A DNA stretch of 28,298 nucleotides from Oscillospiraceae bacterium (GCA_031266295.1 JAISBH010000298.1:1-28298); one strand, 5' to 3'; numbered from the stretch's first letter, positions 7,286 to 16,519 are shown. A program made the numbers and translations. Notes: generated from the sequence alone by a model not told the origin.

Positions 7286-8134
7286 TTGCAGATTCAATGG
7301 TATCCCGGACATATGGCCAAAGCCCGGCGGCAGCTTATAGAACAATTGCGCCGAGTTGACGCAGTAGCAGAGCTATGCGACGCGCGCCTGCCGCGATCCA
7401 GCCGCAATCCAGATCTGGATAAACTCTGCGCGGACAAGCATCGCGCGCTTGTACTGAATAAAACCGACCTGGCCGATCCTCGCGCAACCGACGCATGGCT
7501 GTCCAAATTACAAGGAAGCGGCGTCGACGCCATAGCGTTCGACGCGCTGAAGGGCAGGCCGCAGGACGTGCTGCGCGCAATTGAGCGGGCCTCGGCGCAC
7601 GCGTTGAAGCGAGCCGCTTCGCGCGGTATAAACAAGACGATCCGCGTGATGGTCGTCGGCGTGCCCAACGTGGGCAAGTCCGCGTTCATCAACAGGCTGA
7701 GCGGCCGCGCTTCAGCGAGAACCGCCGATCGCCCCGGCGTCACCCGTGCGCCGCAATGGGTGCGCGTGACGGATACCCTGGAACTGCTGGACACCCCCGG
7801 TCTGCTGTGGCCGAGGATCGACGACGCGGACGCGTCGAGGCGGCTGGCGTATCTGGGGGCAATTCGCGACGAAATACTGGATCAAGAGACTTTGGCGGAA
7901 GCGCTTTTGAATGAGTTGATGAGCTCCGCGCCAGAATCCGCGCGCGCGCGATTCAAACTGCCGGACAGCGCTGGATTAGCCGACGCTAATTATAAATCAA
8001 CGCTGGAAGCGGTCTGCGTCGGACGCGGTTACATGCTTGGCGGAGGCCGCTTGGATACGGCGAGAGCGGCCGCTGCGGTATTGGATGAGTTCCGCGCGGG
8101 GAAACTGGGGAGGATAACGCTTGAGCGAGCATAG
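7286..8134 (+). CDS. rbgA: Ribosome biogenesis GTPase RbgA (YlqF)
   Basis: 282 residues. RbgA is a circularly permuted GTPase needed for late assembly of the 50S subunit. The permuted order is visible: G4 NKTD (58-61) comes before G1 GVPNVGKS (125-132), then RPGVTR (149-154) in the switch region and G3 DTPG (169-172). The N-terminus MQIQWYPGHMAKARRQL is the family signature, fixing the TTG start at 7286, with AAGGAG five bases upstream. The C-terminal helical domain is complete (GRGYMLGGGRLDTARAAAAVLDEFRAGKLGRITLE). It lies 62 bases after coaBC and overlaps rnhB by 14 bases, an rbgA-rnhB pairing common in Bacillota. Confidence 0.96.
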   Translation: MQIQWYPGHMAKARRQLIEQLRRVDAVAELCDARLPRSSRNPDLDKLCADKHRALVLNKTDLADPRATDAWLSKLQGSGVDAIAFDALKGRPQDVLRAIERASAHALKRAASRGINKTIRVMVVGVPNVGKSAFINRLSGRASARTADRPGVTRAPQWVRVTDTLELLDTPGLLWPRIDDADASRRLAYLGAIRDEILDQETLAEALLNELMSSAPESARARFKLPDSAGLADANYKSTLEAVCVGRGYMLGGGRLDTARAAAAVLDEFRAGKLGRITLERA

Positions 8135-8768
8135 TCAAGCACGCCGGGACGCTATGGCGGCGCATGATTCGACATACTGGCTGCAAGGAACGCGCATCGC
8201 GGGCATGGATGAGGCCGGATGCGGCGCGCTGGCGGGTCCGGTAGTCGCGGCCTGCGTAGGTATGCCGCCGCAGCCGATCATCCCAGGCGTGGACGATTCA
8301 AAGAAGCTCTCACCCATGCGGAGGTCAAAACTGTACGATATGATAATCTCCTCGGCCTGGTTCATCGGAATCGGTATGGCTGACGTGCAGGAGATAGAGG
8401 AGATGAACATACTCAACGCCGCCAAGCTGGCGATGACCCGCGCGGCGAACGGATTGGATGAAACGGACGAATCCCGATGCGATCTGCTGCTGATCGATGC
8501 CAGGCAAGACCTGCCGCTGTCAGTCGCGCAGATGGGAATAACCCACGGCGACGCGGTATCTTATTCAATAGCGGCGGCGTCGATCGTCGCCAAGGTGACA
8601 AGGGATCGGCTGATGAAATCGCTGGATGCGGATTTCCCCGGTTACGGCTTCGCGAATCATAAAGGTTACGGTACCGCCATGCATTATGAAACGATTTTGC
8701 GGTTTGGTCCGTCTAAGATACATAGAATGTCATTCTTGAAGAATCTATGTGAGAAGGGGCGTAATTAG
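8121..8768 (+). CDS. rnhB: Ribonuclease HII
   Basis: 215 residues. RNase HII nicks at ribonucleotides embedded in DNA and in RNA-DNA hybrids. Catalytic acids are present: D30 and E31 in IAGMDEAG, D126 in LLLIDA, and D144 in HGDAVSYSIAAASIVAKVTRD. The usual GRG motif after the first acids is GCG here (G33-C34-G35), so the conserved arginine that helps read the RNA-DNA junction is replaced by cysteine. The DDSKKLSP segment (58-65) is normal. The TTG start at 8121 has GGGGAGG seven bases upstream; the later ATG at 8154 lacks a ribosome site. The gene overlaps rbgA by 14 bases and yraN by one base. Confidence 0.95.
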   Translation: MSEHSQARRDAMAAHDSTYWLQGTRIAGMDEAGCGALAGPVVAACVGMPPQPIIPGVDDSKKLSPMRRSKLYDMIISSAWFIGIGMADVQEIEEMNILNAAKLAMTRAANGLDETDESRCDLLLIDARQDLPLSVAQMGITHGDAVSYSIAAASIVAKVTRDRLMKSLDADFPGYGFANHKGYGTAMHYETILRFGPSKIHRMSFLKNLCEKGRN

Positions 8769-9187
8769 TGGAGGCGCTGCAAGACGAACCCCGCGTAGCG
8801 CGCAAAGCCGCGTCTATGACCGCCAAGAGGGGTGCCTATGCGTTCGGACGCTATGCCGAAACGCAGGCGGTCGCATGGCTTGAGAAACGCGGGTATACTA
8901 TTCTGGGTCGCAACTACCGCACCCGCACATCCGAGGTGGACATAATCGCGCGCATGGACGGCATACTAGCCTTTGTCGAGGTGAAAGCCCGCACGAGCGC
9001 AGCGTACGGACTGCCGTGCGAGGCGGTAACGCTGCGCAAGCAGACGCGTATCGCTCAGGCCGCTCAGTCATGGCTGTACGAGCAAGACCTGTCGGACTCG
9101 TACGTGCGGTTTGACGTCATTGAGATATATCCAGGCCGCATCAGGCATATCCGAAACGCGTTTGAAACGCCGGAGGCTGTGGCATGA
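8768..9187 (+). CDS. yraN: YraN/UPF0102 family nuclease-fold protein
   Basis: 139 residues. UPF0102 proteins have a Holliday-junction-resolvase-like fold; their cellular role is not settled. The expected core is present: GRYAETQAVAWLEKRGYTILGRNYRTRTSEVDIIARMDGILAFVEVKAR, with E and D of SEVDII and E and K of VEVKAR forming the nuclease-like site. The GTG start at 8768 shares a base with the rnhB stop codon. An ATG at 8816 (residue 17) also fits the family N-terminus but has no ribosome site. It is the last gene of the rbgA-rnhB-yraN run before the glycosyltransferase. Confidence 0.88.
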   Translation: MEALQDEPRVARKAASMTAKRGAYAFGRYAETQAVAWLEKRGYTILGRNYRTRTSEVDIIARMDGILAFVEVKARTSAAYGLPCEAVTLRKQTRIAQAAQSWLYEQDLSDSYVRFDVIEIYPGRIRHIRNAFETPEAVA

Positions 9188-9191
9188 TAAT
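9162..9191 (+). promoter_or_regulatory. Possible promoter for the large glycosyltransferase gene
   Basis: TTGAAA (9162-9167) and GATAAT (9186-9191) are spaced by 18 bases, each one mismatch from consensus. The elements overlap the end of yraN. Transcription would start near 9199, shortly before the AAAGGAG ribosome site of the next gene. This is moderate sequence evidence only. Confidence 0.4.
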
Positions 9192-9221
9192 CATACTATA
9201 ACGATACAAAGGAGATACAAC

Positions 9222-12200
9222 ATGCCGGGACACAGCGCGGCAGCGCGCCGCAGGTTTATGTCACGCCGTATGGTTATGACCATCGCGGCGTTGTTGGTAT
9301 GTATCCTATGCGCGGCGGGCAGCGGACTCGCACAGTCGGATACAGCCGCGCCTACGGAAATACCCGGCGGCGGTATCATAACCGAGGAAACCCCCGCCGC
9401 CGAGCCTGTCGAGGGAAACCTGCTGGTCAACGGCGACTTCTCTCAAGGCGATCCGGTTACTGGACTGCCGGCGGAATGGATGCGCGGCATGTGGCGCGCC
9501 GAGTGGGGCGTCAGCACCCTGACGTGGGACAACGGCGTGATCCGCGTCGAGAACGCCGTATCCAACGACGCGCGGTTTGTTCAAACCGTAAACGTCGAAC
9601 CGGAGAAATGGTATCGCTTATCCGGCGATATCAAGGCCGAGGGAATCGACGACTCGCCCGGCAGCACCGGCGCTAATCTATCCGTGCTGGGTTCATACGC
9701 GGAACTGTCGTCGGTGTATGATACAGCCGGACAGTGGCGGCATGTCGACGTATATATATTCACATACAAGGGTCAGCGCACGGCGGAGATCGCCGCGCGT
9801 GTCGGCGGATACAGCAGCGACACCACCGGCGTCGCGTGGTTTGATAATCTGTCGCTGACGCCCGTCGAGACGCCGGAGCCTGGCAAGCCCGTCATCGTGC
9901 TCGAACCTCCCGTCACTGTGGTAAAAGCGCCCGCGCCATTATCGGAGGGAGGCGGGCTGTGGGCGCTGCTGCCCGTGTTCGCGGCGGCCGCGCTGCTGGC
10001 ATGGATGGCGTTCAGGCGGGCGGCGGATAACACTGCGAGGCGCGCCGCTGCGCTGGGCCTGATACTGGCCGCCGCCGCCGGACTGAGGGTATGGCTGGCC
10101 GCGACGGTTAAGGGCTATGGCGTAGATATCAATTGTTTCCACGCGTGGGCGCTGAGGATGGCGCAGGTCGGGCCGCAGGGATTCTACGGTACGGGCGCGG
10201 AGGGGTACTTCTGCGATTACCCGCCCGGGTATCTGTACTTCCTGTGGCCGATAGGATTGCTGATAAGCGCGCTAGGTGTGACGGATTCATCCGCCGGGCT
10301 GCAGCTGCTGGTCAAGATCGGGCCGATACTGGCCGACATGTGCATCATATTGTTCCTGTGGAGGATCGGCGAGTCGTTCTCCAGCAAACAGCGGGACGGC
10401 GTATTTCATATGGGGATACCGCTGGCGCTGCTGTACGCGTTCAATCCAGCTGCGTTGATAATCGGCTCGGCATGGGGACAGATCGACGCCGCGCTGGCGT
10501 TGGGACTAGCCCTGACGCTATGGCGGGCAAGCAAGAATGACTATCGCTCCGCGCTGCCGCTGTATTTGTTAACGGTGCTTATGAAGCCGCAGGCGCTGTT
10601 GGTCGGGCCGCTAGGGCTGTTCGCGCTAGTTATCCATTTGTCGCGGTGCAAATGGGACAAGAATGAGATACTGCGCGCGTTGGCCGGACTGGCGCTGGGT
10701 CTTGCGCTGTGCTTCGCGCTTCTGCTGCCGTTTTGTGTGAAGATCGGCTGGGGCTGGTTACCGGGCAAGTATTTCGGCACGATGGGTTCGTACGACTACG
10801 CGACGGTCAACGCGGCGAACTTGTATTTCCTGATGGGCGGCAACTGGGTCGCCACGTCGAGCGCGTTCCTGGGCGCGCTGACTTACCGGGAATTCGCGCT
10901 TCTGCTGATGATACTCGTGCTAATCGGCACGCTGTGGCTGTACTGGCGCGCAAAGGATACCAAGGCGATATTCCTGGCGGCGGCTCTGACGTTCCTGGGG
11001 TTCTTCCTGTTCTCGTTCAGGATGCACGAGCGGTATTTGTTCCCCGCGCTGGCGTTCTTCCTGGCCGCGTACGCCGTGCACAGGGATGGGCGGCTGCTGT
11101 GGATCGCCGTTGGTTTGAGCGTCACGCTGTTTTTCAACGTATGGTATGTGCTGCTGGACGAGCATCTGACGCGGTTCGCGGCGGGGTGCGTGATCGCGGC
11201 GTTCAATCTCGCGCTGGGCGCGTTCGCCGGCTGGACAGGCTGGGAACTGTGCGCGAGGCAGCGTGTGCGCGCGTTTGGATTCGATACGGATACGGCGGCG
11301 CGGCGCGCAAGCGTCGTCGCGACGGTGCGCACAGGCGGAACGATATCCTCGCCTGTCGATCTGGAAGCGCGGATGCTATCGAAATCCAACGCGAGACTGT
11401 CGCTGAAATCGCGCGACTGGCTGCTGATGCTGGGACTGACGCTGGCTTACGCCGTCGTGGCATACTGGGGATTAGGCGACAGCGCCGCGCCGCAGACGTT
11501 CTACCGCACATCCGGCATGGATGAGACCATAACGTTCGATCTGGGTGAAACGCGTACGTTCTCCATCATGTATTACAACGGCATATCGTCGGGCGAGATG
11601 TACTGGTCGGTCAGCGAGGACGGGGAGACATGGTCCGATCCGATGATCGCCCCGTCGAAGGGCGAGTGCTTCCGTTGGGTATACAACCTGCAAACCTTCC
11701 TTAACAACGTAGGCGAGGTGAGCTATATGACTTCGCCAGCCTGGCATACCGCTAGGTACGCGAGGCTGGCGCCCGAGATTCCAGGTTTGATGTTAGGCGA
11801 AGTAGTGTTCCGCACTGAGGATGGGGACACATTGCCGATAGCGTCGGTCGTTCGCGCGGGCGCGTCGGGATATGAGTACGGCGAGTTCATTGAATTGAGC
11901 GCGCTGACCGACGAGCAAGGCCTCGCGCCGGAGAGACCGTCGTACATGAACGGCACCTACTTTGACGAGATATACCACGCGCGCACGGGCTTTGAATACC
12001 TGCACCGGATGCCTCCGCTCGAAACGTCGCACCCGCCGCTGGGCAAGGTGTTCATCATGCTGAGCATATCGGTGTTCGGGATGACGCCGTTCGGCTGGCG
12101 GTTTCCCGGCACGCTGGCGGGCGTGCTGATGATCCCGGCCATGTACCTGCTGGCCAAGCAGCTATTCAAGAAAACGAAGTGGGCCGGGCTGGCCGCCGCG

Positions 12201-13265
12201 TTATTGTCGCTGGATCTGATGCACCTGACCCAAACGCGCATCGCGACGATCGACAGCTATCCGGTGTTATTTATCATGCTGATGTACTGGTGCATGATCC
12301 GGTATTTCCAGATGAGCTTGTTCAGGGATGGGATGAAGCGGACGCTGCCGTGGCTCGCGCTGTCCGGGGTGTTCATGGCCGGAGCGATCGCCAGCAAGTG
12401 GATTGGATTGTACGCGTCGGTCGGGCTGGCGGCGATACTGTTCTGGTCGTTCGCACAGCGATTCAGGGAATACTTGCACGCCACAAATCGGAATACGGAG
12501 GTATCCGGCGAGGCGTTTCGCTTGGCTCACAGGTTCCCGGCGAAGATGATCGGAACGATCGCGTGGTGCGTGCTGTGGTTTGTTGTAATACCGGCGGCTG
12601 TTTATGCCGTCAGCTACATCCCGGACATGCGCGCGACGGGTCCGTTCACGCTGGATCGGCTGATCAGCGCGCAGCAATCCATGTACAGCTATCACAGTTC
12701 GCTGGTGGATAGCCATCCGTTCAAGTCGAAATGGTATGAATGGCCGCTGGACTTCCGGCCTATGTGGTACTACTCGGATACGAATATAACCGGAGGCGTG
12801 GTATCAACCATACTCGCGTTTGGCAATCCTATTATCTGGTGGACGGGATTGGCCGGATTGATAGCGACGGCCGCACACTGGATTCGCCGCCGCGCCGCGT
12901 ATCGCCTGGATTCGGTGCAGACCGACTCAACGCCGTCGCTGCTGCTGATAGGATTCTTGGCGGAGTTCCTGCCGTGGGCGCTGGTGCCTCGCTCGATGTT
13001 CATCTACCATTACTTCGCGAGCGTGCCGTTTATCACGCTGTGCCTGGTCTGGAGCCTTACGCGCTGGGAGGCTCGTTCGGATGCGGCGGCGCGGAGAGTT
13101 CGGGTCGTAAGGTTCGCGCTGATAGGGATAGCAGCCGCGATGTTCGTCGGGTTTTATCCGTTCGCGACGGGCGTGGAGTTCCCAAGGACATGGGCGAACG
13201 TCATGAACTGGTTCGGGTTTATAAAGATGCCGGAGTGGCCGTTCAAGGGGTGGCTGTTCTATTAA
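9222..13265 (+). CDS. Very large membrane glycosyltransferase with two GT-C cores (Gpi18/GT87-like and PMT/GT39-like)
   Basis: 1347 residues from ATG 9222 (AAAGGAG seven bases upstream); upstream in-frame codons belong to yraN sequence. In order: signal-like hydrophobic helix (about 18-39); a carbohydrate-binding-module-like beta domain (about 66-213, from NLLVNGDFSQGDP to VAWFDNLSLTP); a transmembrane helix (about 246-263); a first multi-helix GT-C core (about 275-675) with YGVDINCFHAW, YPPGYLYFLWP, AWGQID (417-422) and MHERYLFP (601-608); a discoidin-like beta insert (about 765-875); and a second PMT-like GT-C core with FDEIYHAR (914-921) and SHPPLGK (936-942). GT-C enzymes transfer sugars from polyprenyl-phosphate donors outside the membrane. 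The adjacent GtrA-type protein fits that donor supply. The acceptor is unknown. Confidence 0.85.
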   Translation: MPGHSAAARRRFMSRRMVMTIAALLVCILCAAGSGLAQSDTAAPTEIPGGGIITEETPAAEPVEGNLLVNGDFSQGDPVTGLPAEWMRGMWRAEWGVSTLTWDNGVIRVENAVSNDARFVQTVNVEPEKWYRLSGDIKAEGIDDSPGSTGANLSVLGSYAELSSVYDTAGQWRHVDVYIFTYKGQRTAEIAARVGGYSSDTTGVAWFDNLSLTPVETPEPGKPVIVLEPPVTVVKAPAPLSEGGGLWALLPVFAAAALLAWMAFRRAADNTARRAAALGLILAAAAGLRVWLAATVKGYGVDINCFHAWALRMAQVGPQGFYGTGAEGYFCDYPPGYLYFLWPIGLLISALGVTDSSAGLQLLVKIGPILADMCIILFLWRIGESFSSKQRDGVFHMGIPLALLYAFNPAALIIGSAWGQIDAALALGLALTLWRASKNDYRSALPLYLLTVLMKPQALLVGPLGLFALVIHLSRCKWDKNEILRALAGLALGLALCFALLLPFCVKIGWGWLPGKYFGTMGSYDYATVNAANLYFLMGGNWVATSSAFLGALTYREFALLLMILVLIGTLWLYWRAKDTKAIFLAAALTFLGFFLFSFRMHERYLFPALAFFLAAYAVHRDGRLLWIAVGLSVTLFFNVWYVLLDEHLTRFAAGCVIAAFNLALGAFAGWTGWELCARQRVRAFGFDTDTAARRASVVATVRTGGTISSPVDLEARMLSKSNARLSLKSRDWLLMLGLTLAYAVVAYWGLGDSAAPQTFYRTSGMDETITFDLGETRTFSIMYYNGISSGEMYWSVSEDGETWSDPMIAPSKGECFRWVYNLQTFLNNVGEVSYMTSPAWHTARYARLAPEIPGLMLGEVVFRTEDGDTLPIASVVRAGASGYEYGEFIELSALTDEQGLAPERPSYMNGTYFDEIYHARTGFEYLHRMPPLETSHPPLGKVFIMLSISVFGMTPFGWRFPGTLAGVLMIPAMYLLAKQLFKKTKWAGLAAALLSLDLMHLTQTRIATIDSYPVLFIMLMYWCMIRYFQMSLFRDGMKRTLPWLALSGVFMAGAIASKWIGLYASVGLAAILFWSFAQRFREYLHATNRNTEVSGEAFRLAHRFPAKMIGTIAWCVLWFVVIPAAVYAVSYIPDMRATGPFTLDRLISAQQSMYSYHSSLVDSHPFKSKWYEWPLDFRPMWYYSDTNITGGVVSTILAFGNPIIWWTGLAGLIATAAHWIRRRAAYRLDSVQTDSTPSLLLIGFLAEFLPWALVPRSMFIYHYFASVPFITLCLVWSLTRWEARSDAAARRVRVVRFALIGIAAAMFVGFYPFATGVEFPRTWANVMNWFGFIKMPEWPFKGWLFY

Positions 13266-13298
13266 TAAGTCGCGTAAACAATCATGCGGGGAGGCCGA

Positions 13299-13730
13299 AT
13301 GAACGATCGCGTCAAGGCGCTTTGGACAGGTTGGTTCGGGCAGTTGGTTCGCTTCGGCATGATCGGCGCGCTCAACACCGCGTTCTCTTACTCCATATTT
13401 ACGGTAGGGGTGCAGCTGGGTCTGAACGCGCCGCCAGCGTGGGTGATCGGTTATATAATGGGCATGGCGCTAAGCCTTTTGCTGAATACCCGCTGGACAT
13501 TCAAGCAGAAAGAGCGTCTGCGCGGATCGCAGATCGCTGCGTTCATCGCGGTCAACCTGGTGTCGCTGGCCGCGTCCACCGGAATAGTGGCGCTGATGAC
13601 GGATCATTATAGTTGGAATGAGCAGTGGGCGGGCGTTGTGGCCGCGCCGGTCTCAATGCTGATCAACTTTGCGGGTAACCGGATGTTCGTATATAGAATC
13701 AAGGGTGATGACAAGTGTTCGCGCGAGTAA
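13299..13730 (+). CDS. GtrA-family membrane protein
   Basis: 143 residues with four hydrophobic segments, the usual GtrA layout. GtrA-family proteins are implicated in moving polyprenyl-phosphate-linked sugars across the membrane for extracytoplasmic glycosyltransferases. The N-terminal QLVRFGMIGALNTAFSYSIF and the LLNTRWTFKQK segment are typical. The ATG at 13299 follows GGGGAGG by four bases; an ATG at 13284 would place that site inside the gene. It follows the double GT-C gene by 33 bases and overlaps comM by 16 bases, so the two glycosylation genes probably form a functional pair embedded in the housekeeping operon. Confidence 0.88.
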   Translation: MNDRVKALWTGWFGQLVRFGMIGALNTAFSYSIFTVGVQLGLNAPPAWVIGYIMGMALSLLLNTRWTFKQKERLRGSQIAAFIAVNLVSLAASTGIVALMTDHYSWNEQWAGVVAAPVSMLINFAGNRMFVYRIKGDDKCSRE

Positions 13731-15250
13731 CGAGCTATGGCCTAGACGGCATGGACCCGTTTGAGGTATCGGTAGAGGTCAATTTTTCTGGGGGTGTTCC
13801 CTACTTCGGGTTGGTCGGTCTGCCTGACGCGTCCGTCAAGGAGGCCAAGGAACGCGTGGACGCGGCGCTGAGGAACAGCGGACTGCGCGTCCCCGCCGCT
13901 CGCGTGATCGTGAACCTCGCGCCCGCAAGCATCCGCAAGATCGGTTCCATGTATGATCTGCCTATAGCGGTGTCGATGTTGATAGGAGCGGGGCAGCTGG
14001 ATCCCTCCGCCGTCAAGGGCGTGATGTTCGTCGGTGAACTGGCGCTGGACGGAACGCTGCGTCCCGTGCCCGGCGCGCTGTCAGGCGCGTTATTCGCGCG
14101 CGAGCGGAAAGCCTCTGCGCTGATACTACCGGTGGAAAACGCGCGCGAGGTCGCGTGCGTGGATCGGGTACCGCTGCTGGCCGCATCGTCGCTCGGACAG
14201 GTGGCGGATCATCTGGCCGGTCGTGCCAAAATAACGCCGCTGAAGCCCGTTCCATACGAGACGCTGCGATCCAAAACAACTAGCGATCACGACCTGGCGT
14301 ATGTGCGCGGACAGTATGAGGCCAAGCGCGTGCTGGAGATCACGGCGGCGGGCGGGCACAACCTGCTGATGCTGGGGCCGCCCGGTTCCGGCAAGACGAT
14401 GCTGGCGCGTTGTCTGCCGGGGATACTGCCCGACATGAGCTTTGAGGAGGCGCTGGAGGTCACGCGCATCCACAGCGTGGCGGGACGGTTGAAGGCCGAC
14501 GGCGCGATGCTGACCGAGAGACCGTTCCGCGCGCCGCATCACACGTCGTCATCGGCGGCGCTGGTAGGCGGCGGACGCGACGCGTCGCCGGGGGAGATGT
14601 CGTTCGCGCATCATGGCGTGCTGTTTCTGGACGAACTGCCCGAGTATCCAAAGTATGTGCTGGAGTCGCTGCGCCAGCCTCTGGAGGACGGACGCGTCTC
14701 GATCGCCAGAGTACACGCGCACCGCGTTTATCCATCAAGGGTGATGCTGATAGCCGCGATGAACCCGTGCAAGTGCGGGTACTACGGTCAGGCGGGCGGA
14801 CGATGCAAGTGTTCGCCTGACGATGTGAGGCGTTATCAAGGCCGGGTGTCCGGACCTCTGATGGATAGGATCGATCTTAGGATACGCGTTGGCTCGGTGC
14901 CTGTGGAGGATCTGTCGCTCTCCGCGCCTGACGCGGAATCGTCGGAGTCCGTGCGCCTCCGAGTGCAGGCCGCCCGGCGCAGACAGCTAGAGCGTTACTC
15001 CGGAACGGGATTGTATACGAACGCGCAGCTGGATAATCGGCTGATACTGGAGCATTGCCCGATGTCGGACATCGCGCGGAATATGCTGCTGCTTGTAACT
15101 CAGCGGTATGACCTGACCCCGCGATCCCACTTCCGGATAATCAAGGTGGCGCGTACCATCGCCGACCTGGCCGCCTCCGATTTTATTGAGGAGACGCACA
15201 TCGCCGAGGCTGTTCGCTATCGTATGCTGGACGAATCGTCATGGGTGTAG
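13715..15250 (+). CDS. comM: ComM/YifB-family AAA+ ATPase (Mg-chelatase-like)
   Basis: 511 residues. ComM is a hexameric helicase that promotes branch migration during natural transformation; related YifB proteins are widespread. An N-terminal Lon-protease-like domain (about 1-170: GLVGLPDASVKEAKERV, VNLAPASIRK, DLPIAVSML) precedes the AAA+ module with Walker A GPPGSGKT (221-228), Walker B VLFLDELPE (302-310), a cysteine cluster NPCKCGYYG and GRCKCSPDD (350-370), and GPLMDRIDL. The C-terminal Mg-chelatase domain (ARTIADLAASDFIEETHIAEAVRYR) is complete. The GTG start lies within the end of the GtrA-family gene. The next gene is dprA, also a transformation factor, which supports the assignment. 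Confidence 0.94.
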   Translation: MFARVTSYGLDGMDPFEVSVEVNFSGGVPYFGLVGLPDASVKEAKERVDAALRNSGLRVPAARVIVNLAPASIRKIGSMYDLPIAVSMLIGAGQLDPSAVKGVMFVGELALDGTLRPVPGALSGALFARERKASALILPVENAREVACVDRVPLLAASSLGQVADHLAGRAKITPLKPVPYETLRSKTTSDHDLAYVRGQYEAKRVLEITAAGGHNLLMLGPPGSGKTMLARCLPGILPDMSFEEALEVTRIHSVAGRLKADGAMLTERPFRAPHHTSSSAALVGGGRDASPGEMSFAHHGVLFLDELPEYPKYVLESLRQPLEDGRVSIARVHAHRVYPSRVMLIAAMNPCKCGYYGQAGGRCKCSPDDVRRYQGRVSGPLMDRIDLRIRVGSVPVEDLSLSAPDAESSESVRLRVQAARRRQLERYSGTGLYTNAQLDNRLILEHCPMSDIARNMLLLVTQRYDLTPRSHFRIIKVARTIADLAASDFIEETHIAEAVRYRMLDESSWV

Positions 15251-15257
15251 CAACATT

Positions 15258-16436
15258 ATGAGGTATAGCAGGGAACAGTATTTCCGTATATGGCTGGCTG
15301 GCGTGGACGGTATCGGCGCGAGGAGTTTCGCGCGGTTGATCACCCGTTACGGCAGCGCGGAGGCCGTATGGGAACAATTCGGCGAGGAAATGCGCTGGAT
15401 CGGCAAGTCGGCATGGCAACAGATCAGCGCCGCGCACGACCGAGACAAGGCGGCGGCGCTGATCGAGAGTATCGATAAGTGCGGCGCGTCGGTTGTATTC
15501 CAGGAGGACGGCGAGTATCCGCCGCTACTGAGGGAGATCGCGGATCCGCCGCCGCTGCTGTATGTCAGAGGCCGCCGCGACATAGCGGACGAATGGTGCG
15601 TAGCGATAGTCGGCACGCGTCAGCCTACCGCCTATGGTTTACGCATGGCGCGGCAGATCGGCGGCGACCTGGCGCGCGCCGGCGTTGCGATCATATCAGG
15701 ATTCGCGCGGGGAATAGATACTGCGGCGCATACCTCCGCAGTTATTGCGGGAGGACGCACAGTCGCGGTGCTCGGATGCGGGGTTGACGTCGTATATCCG
15801 CCAGAGAATATCGAATTGTTTGAACGGATACTGGGCGCGGACGGCAGCGTTATATCAGAGTTCCCGCCGGGGACGGAGCCGCGAGGTGTGCACTTCCCGA
15901 TGCGCAACCGGCTGATCAGCGGCATGTCGCGCGGCGTGCTGATGGTCGAGGGCCTGAAGGGTTCGGGCGCGCTGCATACCGTGTCGTCCGCGCTGGATCA
16001 AAACCGCGAGGTATTCGTGCTGCCCGGCCAGGCCGATTCGCCTAACAGTGAGATCAACCACCGCCTGGCCCGCGACGGCGCGCGGATCGTCACCAGCGCG
16101 ACGGAGATTCTGGAAGACCTGCACGCTGAGCCGATGCCGCGTTCCAAACAAATGACATTGGGCGAGGCCGTAAAAACCGCTAAAAAGACGACCGACTCAT
16201 CCAAGCCGCCAACCAAACGAAAGGCCAAGGCCGCTCCCGCCGAACCGCCCGCGGAATCACCCCCGCCGCCCGAACCTGCCGTCGATCTGACGGAGGATGA
16301 AGCGCGAGTATACGAAGCTCTGAAGTCCGGGATACCGTCGGCGAATGTTGACAAGATGGTGGAATTAACGGGATTAAGCGCCGCCGACGTGAATACGGTA
16401 TTGACAATGCTGGCCGTCAAGGGAATAATACATTGA
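15258..16436 (+). CDS. dprA: DNA-processing protein DprA
   Basis: 392 residues from ATG 15258, seven bases after comM; the upstream frame overlaps comM and has no merit. DprA loads RecA on incoming single-stranded DNA during transformation. An N-terminal helical region (1-75) precedes the extended Rossmann fold with VAIVGTRQPTAYG (115-127), SGFARGID (147-154), GGRTVAVLGCGVDVVYPPEN, FPMRNRLISG (213-222) and the EGLKGSGAL segment. A Lys/Ala/Pro-rich linker (about 295-340) leads to a winged-helix domain (343-392). The start has only a weak ribosome site, so translation is probably coupled to comM. The topA promoter lies within its last codons. Confidence 0.96.
   Translation: MRYSREQYFRIWLAGVDGIGARSFARLITRYGSAEAVWEQFGEEMRWIGKSAWQQISAAHDRDKAAALIESIDKCGASVVFQEDGEYPPLLREIADPPPLLYVRGRRDIADEWCVAIVGTRQPTAYGLRMARQIGGDLARAGVAIISGFARGIDTAAHTSAVIAGGRTVAVLGCGVDVVYPPENIELFERILGADGSVISEFPPGTEPRGVHFPMRNRLISGMSRGVLMVEGLKGSGALHTVSSALDQNREVFVLPGQADSPNSEINHRLARDGARIVTSATEILEDLHAEPMPRSKQMTLGEAVKTAKKTTDSSKPPTKRKAKAAPAEPPAESPPPPEPAVDLTEDEARVYEALKSGIPSANVDKMVELTGLSAADVNTVLTMLAVKGIIH
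16401..16429 (+). promoter_or_regulatory. Strong candidate sigma-A promoter for topA inside the dprA 3' end
   Basis: A perfect TTGACA (16401-16406) and AATAAT (16424-16429, one mismatch) are spaced by exactly 17 bases. Transcription would start near 16436, the last base of dprA, giving topA a leader of about 84 bases. This lets topA, trmFO and hslVU be expressed apart from the transformation genes. Confidence 0.65.
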
Positions 16437-16519
16437 TGAGGCAATATACTGACGCAGCCATAGGTTAAATAGACAACGCCGGTGCGGCAGTGATCATCCA
16501 CAAGCGAGGTTAGTCGAAA

